From NCBI GenBank assembly GCA_038373865.1, contig JAXGGA010001173.1, positions 102,067 through 166,066 on the forward strand: 64,000 nucleotides of DNA, written 5' to 3'. The notes below the pieces were generated by a model, which did not search any database, was not told the origin of the DNA, and saw only the letters and a program-made list of their open reading frames with translations. Below, one piece after another: positions 12,401 to 22,424 of the stretch (its first letter is position 1; the number at the start of each line of letters is the position of its first letter). This DNA is from Uloborus plumipes. Its lineage: Eukaryota; Arthropoda; Arachnida; Araneae; Uloboridae. The position numbers and the translations under genes were made by a program.

Positions 12401-13528
12401 ATTTCATAGCAGAAAGTTTTCGACTGCTGTTTTACAATGTTCTTAAGATGACAGATTTTGAGATAGATCACAAAATAAATCAGACCTTGACTGTTTTTGT
12501 ACTTACTACCGGTAATAGTTTTAGGCACTTAAACAATAACACAATTTTATTTTTTCATTAGGAGCAATACATTCTTCACTAAAAATTACTTTGACCACGG
12601 TACGTAGATTGCTCTGTGACGCAAAATGTGACAAGGAGTTTTCGTTATTGGTATAATGCTAACAAGCAAATTATAGCAAAAGGAACGACAGCGATGTATT
12701 TTGTGGCTTTCTTAGCCAGCGGGAAACCTCTATTATAATAAATATGTAGTTTATGAATAATCTTCAATCAACTTTCATTCCTCTTAAGTGTTAAAAGTGA
12801 ATAAATGATTTTCTTTTGTCCAGTACAATATCTAAATAATAAGAAAATAATGCACATTTTGAGGATGCTTCCTTAAGTGTCTATCAAAAATTTCGAAAGC
12901 GAACAAAGAGATTTACTTCAGCTGCAATTTATGGTGATCAACAGACCAAGGTCTATTGTCCCCGAGACTGCCTCTTGCCCACCGGGAAAAGCCCTAGAGC
13001 GATGCGGTTTCTATGGCAACGCATCCTGATCCTGGGAGCCATCCTGGGAGAGAACAACGAAAAGTTTCTCTCTCGTCTACGCAATTAGGGTTGTTCGTGC
13101 TGGAATGGACGCCATGCAGACATTCGCTCTTAAAGTCGTTATTGTAATGCCTGGCCTGGGTGTTTTGTGCATGAATTGGCGTGAGCCGGTATCGTTTCTG
13201 TGAGAGACCAGAAATCGGTGGTGTTGGGGAGATGCAAGTGATTTTTCCTTGTTCTTTTTCCGGAAATCCGAGATAAAATTTTTAGACACATTTTCTTCGC
13301 CTATTGATTGAGGTGTGGCATGGGTTTAAAAATCAGTAAAGAAGCATTATCTTAAATTTAATAATTTTGTTTTGCAACTAAGTTAGAAACTAATTTGGTG
13401 GTATTTAAATTTCTGTGGGAAAAAAAATGCTATTTGCAGTTATATTTTAGAACTGTAGTAGAATAAGAATTACGTTTTTTAGTTATATTTACACGATGTC
13501 TTTCTCCTTGTTGTTCTAAAATAATGGA
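12401..13528. other. mostly unique DNA with a GC-richer island
   Basis: The island at about 12930-13300 is visibly richer in G+C and carries an X-box. A 70-codon minus-strand frame runs through it, but no family is recognised. Nothing else is seen. Confidence 0.4.
13007..13020 (+). promoter_or_regulatory. RFX-type X-box
   Basis: GTTTCTATGGCAAC fits GTHNYYATRRNAAC fully. It is immediately preceded by GATGCG, as is the site at 5869. About 70 bases downstream the minus strand reads TCCAGCACGAAC, a 12-mer also present just beside the X-box at 25052. Confidence 0.45.
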
Positions 13529-13726
13529 TAGGGGAGAGGGGGCACATGTAAACAGGGGCACATGTGAACAAACGATATTTTACCCAATTAACATGAAGAG
13601 AAAAATCTGAAAAAAATTTATGTCGATGGTAATACAAGTACTATATCCTGCCTGAAATTTCAAAGATCTAAACCATTTTGTTTTTTTAGTTATCAATGAT
13701 CTTAAGTTTTGGAAGGTGCCAATATA

Positions 13727-15270
13727 CAGATAGTTATCAAAATAATGGAAACACTTGAGATTCATAAGAAAAATCTACCGTTCATCGCAAAATAAGCTAT
13801 CAGTTGTTCTTTAACTTTAGTCATACAAAATATAGACTTCACCGGACATTTCCACATTGAAATTAAATCACTCAAGCATTTGGGGGACGACAAGAAGGGG
13901 GGTCGGAAGAAAAAACGCTTTTTGGCTATAACTCTTTGAAAATAGCTCGGAATAAGCTATGCATTTCAGTAATTAATTAGCATACTATGTATAATTACTG
14001 TACAAATTCAAATGAACGTACCACTCTTACTTCCGAAGATATGAAACATTTTTTAAAAAACGGCAATTTTATTTGAAGGGTTTTTGCTCATAACACGCAG
14101 AGTTTTTGATCAAACCTTATCAAAACTTCAGAAAGGATGACAAAATACAAGAGAAAGAATATACTAAAACGGTAAATAAAAAAATTAAAAATCCGATGAG
14201 ATATGAACGTTAAAAAGAAATAATTTTCCACGGCGCATGCGCGAACGACAGAAATTTATAACTACAAAAATATCGTAGCCTGGTTTATACTGCATCTTAT
14301 AAAAAAAGTTTCAGTTGAATATCGTAAAAATTGAAAAAGATATCCGCGATCTAGTGAGCTGTAATTCATTCATTCACAGAAAATGCATAAATGGCGAGGG
14401 GTTGTCCACAAATAGTGTGGTGACAATCGAGCATCTTTTTCAATGTTAAATTGTATACAGTTTGAAATTTTATATTCGGCATAGACGTCGCATTTCGCCT
14501 ATTCGGCCAAAAAGACCTTATACGTAGGTGGCCAAAAGTATCCGGACACCCCCTGAAACGTTGGTTTTGAACGATGACGCAATAACCTTTAATTTGAAAA
14601 TAGCTCTTTGTGGGCAGTCCTTCACTATTTATGTATTGTCTGCGAATGAATGAAATACAGCTCACTAGATCGTTGATATCTTTTTCAATTTTTATGACAT
14701 TCAAAGGAAACTTTTTTTATAAGATGCAGTATAAACCAGGCTACAATATTTTTGTAGTTATAAATTTCTGTCGTTCGCGCATGCGCCGAGAAAAATTCTT
14801 TTCTTTTAACGTTCATATCTCATTGGGTTTTTAATATTTTTATTTACCGTTTTAGTATGTTCTTTCTCTTGTATTTTGTCATTCTTCCTGAAGTTTTGAT
14901 AAGGTTTGATCAAAAACCCTTCAAATAAAATTGCCGTTTTTTCAAAAATATTTCATATCTTCGGAAGTATACATGGTACGTTCATAAAAATTTGCCCAGT
15001 AATTATACATAGTATGCTAATTAATTACTGAAATTTACAGCTTATTCCGAGCTATTTTCAAAGAGTTATGGTCAAAAAGCGGTTTTTCTTACGACCCCCC
15101 TTTTTGTCGTCCCCCAAATGCATGAGTGATTTAATTTTAATGTGGAAACGTCCGGTGAAGTCTATATTTTGTATGACTAAAGTTAAAGAACAATTGATCG
15201 CTTATTTTGCGATGAACGGTAGATGTTTCTTATGAATCTCAAGTGCTTCCATTATTTTGATAATTACCTG
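13727..15270. mobile_element. foldback DNA transposon 2 (ATCAAAATAATGGAAACAC-type termini)
   Basis: Ends CAGATAGTTATCAAAATAAT and reverse CAGGTAATTATCAAAATAAT, flanked by TA. Arms of about 680 bp (13727-14410 and 14600-15270) are inverted copies. From roughly 60 bp inward they match the arms of the element at 6614-8177, and the centre again holds TAGGTGGCCAAAAGTATCCG (about 14525). The outermost ~60 bp are unrelated to those of element 1. No functional coding frame. Confidence 0.85.
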
Positions 15271-15977
15271 TACTTTAATGTTCCAGTTCTCCGAGTAAAA
15301 ACACATCCAAAACTATTTTTTTGTGATTTTAACTTTATTCGTCTAAAAGTGGCACTAATAAGGAAGGTTTTCATGCACTATTTTTCCTTTTTAAATTGAA
15401 AAAAATATAGTTTTTTTATCAAATTATGCCAAAGTTTAAATAAGGGGCAGATGTGAACAGTTCATCTGTGCCCTATAATGGTGTTTAGTTATTTCAATTT
15501 CAAAAATTGCTGATTTTTTATACATTGAATAGTCTAATTAAGAAATATTAAATAATTAAAAGTTTCAATACTCAGTATTTAGTTAAAATCTGAAAGAGTT
15601 GTAAAGAAAAGAAAGTTAAACTTGCTAAACTGTTGAAAAGGAACAGTTAAGATCGCAACTATCAAGAAATTTGTGCTGAAGTCAACCTTGCACTAGAAAA
15701 TTTAGCTGTGAATGACTTTGTCCTCGTAGAATTCACTACCAAAAAGGCAAAAATTTACTATGAATGAAACTTATGTTTCCAAAAACAGATAATACATCGA
15801 TTGGTAAACACTCTGATGATATTCTTCTAAAATTACCACCACCTTTAGTTTTAAGTGGCACATGTCGAGCTGCATCTTCCATTTCTTTTTCTGTAAAACT
15901 TGAAGGATGTTCGTTGAATTGAGGCAATTAATCTCGTTGAGTAAATACCTTGATATTTTCATCGTAAGTGTTTATTA

Positions 15978-16121
15978 GGGCCCTGCTCCACATTAACGTA
16001 AAGCAAAAAAATAAAGCAGAAACGTAAAACGGATTAAATGGTATTCCTATGGAAAGTACCCGGATTTTCGGTTTCTGCCTTCGGTTTCGGTCGCGTTTTC
16101 TGCTGATGTGGAGCAGGGCCC
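15978..16121. mobile_element. 144 bp MITE with GGGCCCTGCTCCACAT ends
   Basis: GGGCCCTGCTCCACAT at the left and ATGTGGAGCAGGGCCC at the right are exact inverted repeats, flanked by TA on both sides. A longer imperfect inverted core (AAAGCAGAAACG / CGTTTTCTGC) lies inside. Inserted in the 2.9 kb transposon. Confidence 0.8.
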
Positions 16122-16423
16122 TACGTGTGTAATAAGCAGTATAGTTATAAATATGCTCAGGTATATTGTATTTCTATTTATGTTTCCGTGTTAACTTGTA
16201 CCCCAGGTGTGTTTACAACGGCCCCCCTACTGGAGCAGATGTGAAAAAGATTTTACATATTTTTGACTTATTTTTTTTCTGTTGAAGAAGATAGGTAACT
16301 GCGTGAAAATATTAGCAAATGTTTGATTTGTCATGTACAGCACTTGTTTCTTTTATATCTCAAATTAATAATGAAAAAATATAAAAATGGCATTTTTATT
16401 CACATGTGCCCCCTTCTCCCCTA

Positions 16424-17174
16424 CTTTGGTTTTGTAATTTTAAGCATTATAACTAAATTATCTATTATATTTAATCAATAAACTAATATAACAGCCATAG
16501 CGAGATGCATAGTGAAGTGAATGTGACACAGCTGCAAAATGCAAAACTTCGGCGTCCCATTTCGAAGTTCTTAAAAATAGAGGAGAAAATTAATGAGATA
16601 ACCATTCTGCTTCGTCAATTTAATAGAAATAACAATTCATCCGATGACTATCCACCTCAAAAAGCAAAAATGGCTATTGTTCTATTCCTGATATTTTTTT
16701 CGCTGCTCTTCATTTTGCATTTTATTTATTACAATTGCACAAATGCTGTATTTTCAGCTCCCTCCCCCCTCTCCGACAGAAAAAGCATGATTTTGATTTT
16801 GTATATTTTCTCTTTGAAATACTTATTACCTTGTGCGAAATGTATGTTTGATATATGGTCTCGAGTTTTGCTTCTAGCAGCACATAATATCTTTCGCTCA
16901 TGTAACGTGCCCAAAAATTAGAAAAACACGGTGATGATTTCCTTAATGTAAAAAAAATGAGAGCACGTTTTTGTTCATTTCGAGTTTTTAAAAATATTTT
17001 TTTGGCCTATTTTTCGGATAATCCTCGGCATTCGCTTTTCCACAATCACCGCGCCACTCTATTCCTCAGAATCGGAAGTTTGCTGTAAAAATTGTTAAAA
17101 TCGGATGATTCAGTCAAGCAACTAGCCAGAATATTTGAAAAAACTAATGCATTTCCTCATTTCTCTGTTATAAT
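16424..17174. other. AT-rich DNA with one unassigned open frame
   Basis: A 138-codon plus-strand frame (16505-16921) is the longest one here not explained by a mobile element. It would have a basic/polar N-terminus and one or two hydrophobic segments (about residues 56-77 and 94-110), but it shows no family motif and a minus-strand frame overlaps it. I do not call it a gene. Confidence 0.35.
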
Positions 17175-17780
17175 CAGGGCTTCCCAAACTTTTCTGATGC
17201 GCGACATGCTTTGCAAATTTAGACTTTTCTCACTACACAGTAATCTATCTTTCTTATGGAGAGTGTCAACAAAAGAACAATGGGGTTTGGAAAAATCATA
17301 TTGATTTAACGTAATGAGTAAGGTCAGTTCAGTTGATGGTGAAGAAATTAGCAGCTCATCAAATTTTATGCATAATGGTTTCAGTGGGTTCTTAGAGCGA
17401 AAGTATTGGATAATCGATTTGGCAAAAAGTTTAAATTTAAAGAAGTCATGACCTATTTCTTTGCCTCCAAGAAGATTTTATTTCAATCCATGAGACTTTT
17501 TTCTGGATGTAGTGTGACTTTAATAAGTTGAGCTATAGCCTTGAAACATGCTGGCCCCGACGTGGGAAGGGGTTGAATATCATTTGAATGTATTCCCCAA
17601 AAGGGTTACGCATTAAAATCTACTAAAATATAAATCTGGATAAATTAACCTCTAAGTACTTATGTATAACATTCACTAATTTTTTGATTGTATAAAACTT
17701 TTTTGCTTACACAGCACATAATTATTTTTGCACCCCGTATGCTAGCATCCTACGACGGCACCCAGTTTGTGGAACCCCTG
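17175..17780. mobile_element. non-autonomous hAT-like element
   Basis: Left CAGGGCTTCCCAAACTTTTC; right end in reverse CAGGGGTTCCACAAACTGGG. This is a hAT-type terminus. The 8 bases on each side do not match well, so the target duplication is lost or the boundaries are slightly off. No transposase motif is seen. Confidence 0.55.
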
Positions 17781-18374
17781 CTATACATCCAAAATTTTGT
17801 TTCACTTGATTTTTTTAAGTTGAAGACAAAAAGTTGAAACAATCATTACTAAATGTATAATACAGAAAATGTCATTAATTTCTCTGTTTGCAGATTACCT
17901 ATAAATTCACAAGTCCCGTAATATTAACGAAAAATGCAATTGTTTTGTTTTCTTTCTTTTCATCCTTTCTGTTTCTTACTTTTTCTTCCTCGTTGAGAAG
18001 ATATCTTACAACCAGACAGAACTTTTATTCTTTACAAACAATGTGCTTTTTCCGATAAAACTTTTATTAAATTTGAAAATAACAACTTTTTTTTTTTTTT
18101 TTTTAATATCATGACTAAATAGTTGATATGCGGGTCAAACAAGTTGTGAATCTTCAAATGTTTCTTCAACTACGTTTTTCTTCTTAACTGTAGTCATATT
18201 AAGAGCCGTTTTTTTTAAGAATCAGGCAGTCAAAAAACTCGACATTTTTGATTTTGCTGAAAATTTCAGAATATAGTCTTTATTTAAAATTATTAAACAC
18301 GTGTTTTTTTATTTTCGCAAAAAAAATTTTTTTCTTTCCATTTTGGGAGGTCAAAGTTGGACTTTGCTCTTTTT

Positions 18375-19163
18375 ACTTCCTTTTACGTAGTAAAGGAAGT
18401 ATTGTGATCACGAAAAAAATTTCACTCAAATTTCGGTCTAAATTTTGATTTTGCTCACCCCTGAATGAATGTCGCGTAGTTTTTTCGACCTGTAAGCACG
18501 TGCATATGTACCTAACAACATACAAACAGCCGAAAAATCAATTTCGACCACCCCCGAGTAAATTACGACGAGTTTTCTCGTGACGTCTGTATGTGCGGAT
18601 GTATGTGCGGATGTATGTGCGTATGTGGCTCACATAACTCAAAAACTATATGCCGTAGAAACTTCTAGCTTGGTATGTAGGCTCTGAGGGGGGTCTAGTT
18701 GTGCACCTCCTCTTGTGATTGCATTCGAATGTTCCCAAAGGGGTCTTTTACCCCTTTTTTGGGGTAAATCAATGTTAATTTCAATACAGACTCAAGTGAT
18801 ATGAATTGGCGCCACCACTTGGCGACATGTCGCCAAGCTTTTGGTCGCCAAGTGTTTGACGCCAAGTTGGCGACATATCGCCAAGTTGGCGACATATTTG
18901 GCGAAAAAAATATTTTTTGAATTTGGGTTCAATTTGGCGCTATTGGCGATATTTTGCGAAAAATTCACTAAATGATATTAAAATCAGCAATATTTAGAAA
19001 AATAACCATTGTAAAATATTTTTTGCATTGTTTCGTGGTAGATTAGGGGAGTAAATATTTGAATTGTTACCTTACTCACTCCAAGCACTTTTTTTAACAC
19101 TTAAGGCAACTACTAAGAAATTTACACGTAAAAGGAAGTAGTGTGGTGTCCATACCAGATTTA
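18375..19163. mobile_element. secondary insertion in the left palindrome arm
   Basis: The undivided right arm shows that the left arm is split inside a T-run. The inserted block starts ACTTCCTTTTACGTAGTAAA and ends near AAAAGGAAGTAGTGTGG, so its ends are roughly inverted. It contains a three-unit TGTATGTGCGGA repeat (18588-18627) and a cluster of TTGGCG/CGCCAA palindromes. No transposase is seen; superfamily unknown. Confidence 0.65.
18806..18905. repeat. cluster of CGCCAA palindromes
   Basis: TTGGCGACATGTCGCCAA (18819-18836) is a perfect 18 bp palindrome. A near copy TTGGCGACATATCGCCAA occupies 18867-18884, with further TTGGCG and CGCCAA half-sites between and after. The half-site spacing resembles dimeric protein-binding sites, but no binder can be named. 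Confidence 0.6.
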
Positions 19164-19993
19164 TTTTCAATAAAAACATGCCAACTTAAGTAAGCCAATA
19201 CTTTTTGCTTTAGGAGCGAACCGTGGAACTGACAACTATTTTGTGTTCTACTATATCCCCACTAACTGTAAGTACATAAATATTTGTGGACGACTCTTGG
19301 TGCAAAGGTCAGAGGTCACTCAAAGTTGTACGAAAAATAGGTTTTTTTTGCAACTTTGACCGACCAAATCTTCTTGTTCCAACAGTGTACCACTGTAATG
19401 CAAATATCAGTAAAAACCCACTAAAGAGTAGTATCCAAAAACATAAATATATGTGTGGTTGATATTTTGCTCATTGAAATATTTAACTCTGAAATTGCAG
19501 AAATCGCAAAATCACATGACTTCCAGGGCCATTATCTTCTTGCACCATGAGTGACCAGGTATAAAACTAGCTGGAATAGAAGCCTTTCTTGTCCCAGAAA
19601 CATAATCTGTTAACAAACCTATGGCTACTCTTTCAGTTTTTGCATAGTTCGGCTCTAAACTTTGCAAAATGAGTGTTTTTCGGCGTTAGAGAAAAAAGGC
19701 CAATTACCTGTTTTAAAATATGTATTGCTATTATTTGTAGCACTATTACATCACAGTTTCCTAACTAGCTGAAATGGCATCTAAAGATGGTTATACAGTT
19801 GAAACCAAATTGAAAATGAATTTCCGAAAATACTCAGTATACGGCAAAAAACTACATTTTTGTATTTGTTCAGGCGACGTTTTTTGTTACATCTCTTTAT
19901 TCCGTTCGGCATAGGAGACATGTCAGGTGCAATTGATTCAGTTAAGTCTTGTAAATGTTTGAGGCTTTCATCTTTGTCTATATCCAACATTAA

Positions 19994-20619
19994 ATGATTT
20001 TTTGGCGGAAGGTACTCTTCTTATGGTTAGAAAAAGAAGGAATGAAAATAATTGACGCACATACCGGTGAACGTGATTCGATTAGCTGTAGATCTAGAAA
20101 GAATATACAAGAAAATGATAGTATTTGTGCATTTCATAGTTACAATTACGGTCTATATTGGGGAGCGCCAAAACGATGCCAACATCCTTCTCATAAAAAA
20201 GATAACTTGCAAAGAAAATGAAATCTGCTGCTTTGAGAGCAGCATCTTGGAACATGTACAAAAACATCTGTTATATATTTCCAAGTGAGAATTTCCCAAT
20301 AGGGAGTGTGCTGTGTTGTATTTACAGAGTATACATGGAGAAAGAGGAAAACAATGACGATGAAGGTGGTGAAGAAAGTGAAGAGTATCTTCAGCCAAAA
20401 AATTATTTAATGTTGGATATAGACAAAGATGAAAGCCTCAAACATTTACAAGACTTAACTGAATCAATTGCACCTGACATGTCTCCTATGCCGAACGGAA
20501 TAAAGAGATGTAACAAAAAACGTCGCCTGAACAAATACAAAAATGTAGTTTTTTGCCGTATACTGAGTATTTTCGGAAATTCATTTTCAATTTGGTTTCA
20601 ACTGTATAACCATCTTTAG
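19994..20619 (+). pseudogene. unassigned Cys/His-rich ORF of the palindromic element, split by a frameshift
   Basis: Two frames read on. The first (19994-20221, 75 aa) has a possible zinc-binding cluster C45-x2-H48 and C62-x-H64-x2-H67. The second (20218-20619, 133 aa) overlaps it by ATGA and shows PIGSVLCC (about 27-34), an acidic run (41-56) and a Lys/Arg-rich segment near KRCNKKRRLNKYK. The two probably were one frame, since broken by a small indel or joined by splicing; a good 3' splice-site-like TTGTATTTACAG lies near 20317-20328. Residues 65-133 are duplicated without change on the minus strand at 19781-19987 in the left arm. I do not recognise the family; a transposon-encoded DNA-binding or transposase fragment is the simplest guess. 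Confidence 0.45.
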
Positions 20620-21435
20620 ATGCCATTTCAGCTAGTTAGGAAACTGTGATGTAATAGTGCTACAAATAATAGCAATACATATTTTAAAACAGGTAATTGG
20701 CCTTTTTTCTCTAACGCCGAAAAACACTCATTTTGCAAAGTGTAGAGCCGAACTATGCAAAAACTGAAAGAGTAGCCATAGGTTTGTTAACAGATTATGT
20801 TTCTGGGACAAGAAAGGCTTCTATTCCAGCTAGTTTTATACCTGGTCACTCATGGTGCAAGAAGATAATGGCCCTGGAAGTCATGTGATTTTGCGATTTC
20901 TGCAATTTCAGAGTTAAATATTTCAATGTGCAAAATATCAACCACACATATATTTATGTTTTTGGATACTACTCTTTAGTGGGTTTTTACTGATATTTGC
21001 ATTACAGTGGACAAGAAGTACTGTTGGAACAAGAAGACTTACTGTTGGAACAAGAAGATTTGGTCTGTCAAAGTTGCAAAAAAAACCTATTTTTCGTACA
21101 ACTTTGAGTGACCTCTAACCTTTGCACCAAGAGTCGTCCACAAATATTTATGTACTTACAGTTAGTGGGGATATAGTAGAACACAAAATAGTTGTCAGTT
21201 CCACGGTTCGCTCCTAAAGCAAAAAGTATTGGCTTACCTAAGTTGGCATGTTTTTATTGAAAAAAAGAGCAAAGTCCAACTTTGACCTCCCAAAAGGGAA
21301 AGAAAAAAATTTTTTTTTGCAAAAATAAAAAAACACGTGTTTAATAATTTTAAATAAAGACTATATTCTCAAATTTTCAGCAAAATCAAAAATGTCGAGT
21401 TTTTTGACTGCCTGATTCTTAAAAAAAAACGGCTC

Positions 21436-22424
21436 TTAACGTCACTGTGGGTTCCTAATAGTGAATAAATTTATTTTGTGAAAGAATTGTATTTTTCTTT
21501 TATTTTCATGGATTTGGGGAATTGAAAGGTAATCTCTGAGCAGAAAAATCATATACTTTTCATATATAGTAAGAATTTGCAACATCTTTTTAAATCCTGC
21601 AGCTTAATTGCACTCCGTTGCACCTAACTTATTACTGTTAAATTACTTTGTGTTACTCTTAAAGTACTTGAATTTTACTGAATACATTTTAAGATATAAC
21701 TCTTAAACTCTAAAGGACTTCATCAAATGATAGATCTCATGAAATTATTTCCCCACACTTTCCACTTACGCGTTTGCTATCGTCGACAACGAAATGGCCG
21801 CAGTTCCTCTTACGTCAATAAATATTGATTTTAAGGCTATTATAAATTAATGAATAAATTATTAAATGTGACACTTTGAATGCATGACTTTCCTGAACCC
21901 ATTGCTTAATTCTCAGAATGCATGCTGGCAGCTACTGTTGAGCGTTTCCCCTGCCTTGTTAAAGCGAGTATCGATTTAAAGTATTTTATTATGCACTGAA
22001 TGAGTAATTCGTTATTAATTATTAAGTGCTAGATGACGGGTGATGTTGAGCGTTAAGCTGAAAAAAGGAGGTTGCTCAGTTGAGGAACATAAAAGAAGTG
22101 AATTTTTCTTTTATTGAGAAATTCCACCTTTTGTTTTAGAATGACTTGTTAATGTTGTCTAATTTTGACAAAATAATTGCGGTTATAATGAAAGATTGGT
22201 CTCTTTTATACTTCAGTTTTTCTTCCCTTTAAAAGCTATTATGTCTGTTGGTAATGTTTTATTCACAGTTAATAGAGTTACGCTGTAAAAAATGTTTTAT
22301 GAGTCGGAAGAATTCATGACAAAATTATTTTTCTAGTTAGTAATATTATTAAAAATAACTTGGCTTGTATTCGTAATTGTAATTCTTTTGAGGACAAAAA
22401 AAAATCAATAAATTTGAAAAGTTA
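21436..22424. other. unique DNA with a conserved-looking island
   Basis: No coding frame is recognised. The stretch 21775-22060 is rich in homeodomain-like words (ATAAATTAATGAATAAATT, TTATTAATTATTAA) mixed with GC-richer blocks, the look of a conserved non-coding element. This is pattern recognition only. Confidence 0.3.

Larger units (their letters stand above)
13531..16421. mobile_element. DNA transposon with GGGGAGAxGGGGGCACATGT ends
   Basis: Left end GGGGAGAGGGGGCACATGT; the right end in reverse is GGGGAGAAGGGGGCACATGT. TA flanks both ends. Additional subterminal copies of (A)CAxxTGTGAACA-like words occur near 13550-13570, 15450 and 16235. The original element is interrupted by a foldback element (13727-15270) and a small MITE (15978-16121). 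No transposase is recognisable in what remains, so the superfamily is undetermined. Confidence 0.65.
18203..21435. mobile_element. TTAA-flanked giant palindromic (foldback) transposon
   Basis: TTAA (18199-18202) precedes GAGCCGTTTTTT, and AACGGCTC is followed by TTAA (21436-21439). The arms are inverted copies of about 1.03-1.06 kb: 18203-18374 plus 19164-20018 on the left, and about 20378-21435 on the right. The spacer is ~360 bp. The left arm is interrupted by a ~790 bp insertion. Right arm and spacer carry an open frame (see 19994-20619) whose last 69 codons are repeated identically, in inverse, in the left arm. TTAA targets are used by piggyBac and Kolobok superfamilies; the ends do not begin CCC, so Kolobok-like is a guess. 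Confidence 0.8.

Noticed and set aside
16505..16921. 138-codon frame with hydrophobic segments as a membrane protein gene
   Set aside because: No family motif, overlapping minus-strand frame, AT-driven Phe/Ile/Leu richness and no visible gene structure.
18588..18627. Short regular repeats as a CRISPR-like array
   Set aside because: Units are 12 bp without spacers, inside a eukaryotic mobile element.
20285..20330. Firm call of an intron in the palindromic element's ORF
   Set aside because: The acceptor looks good but the donor is weak and the intron would be under 50 bases; a frameshift is equally possible.
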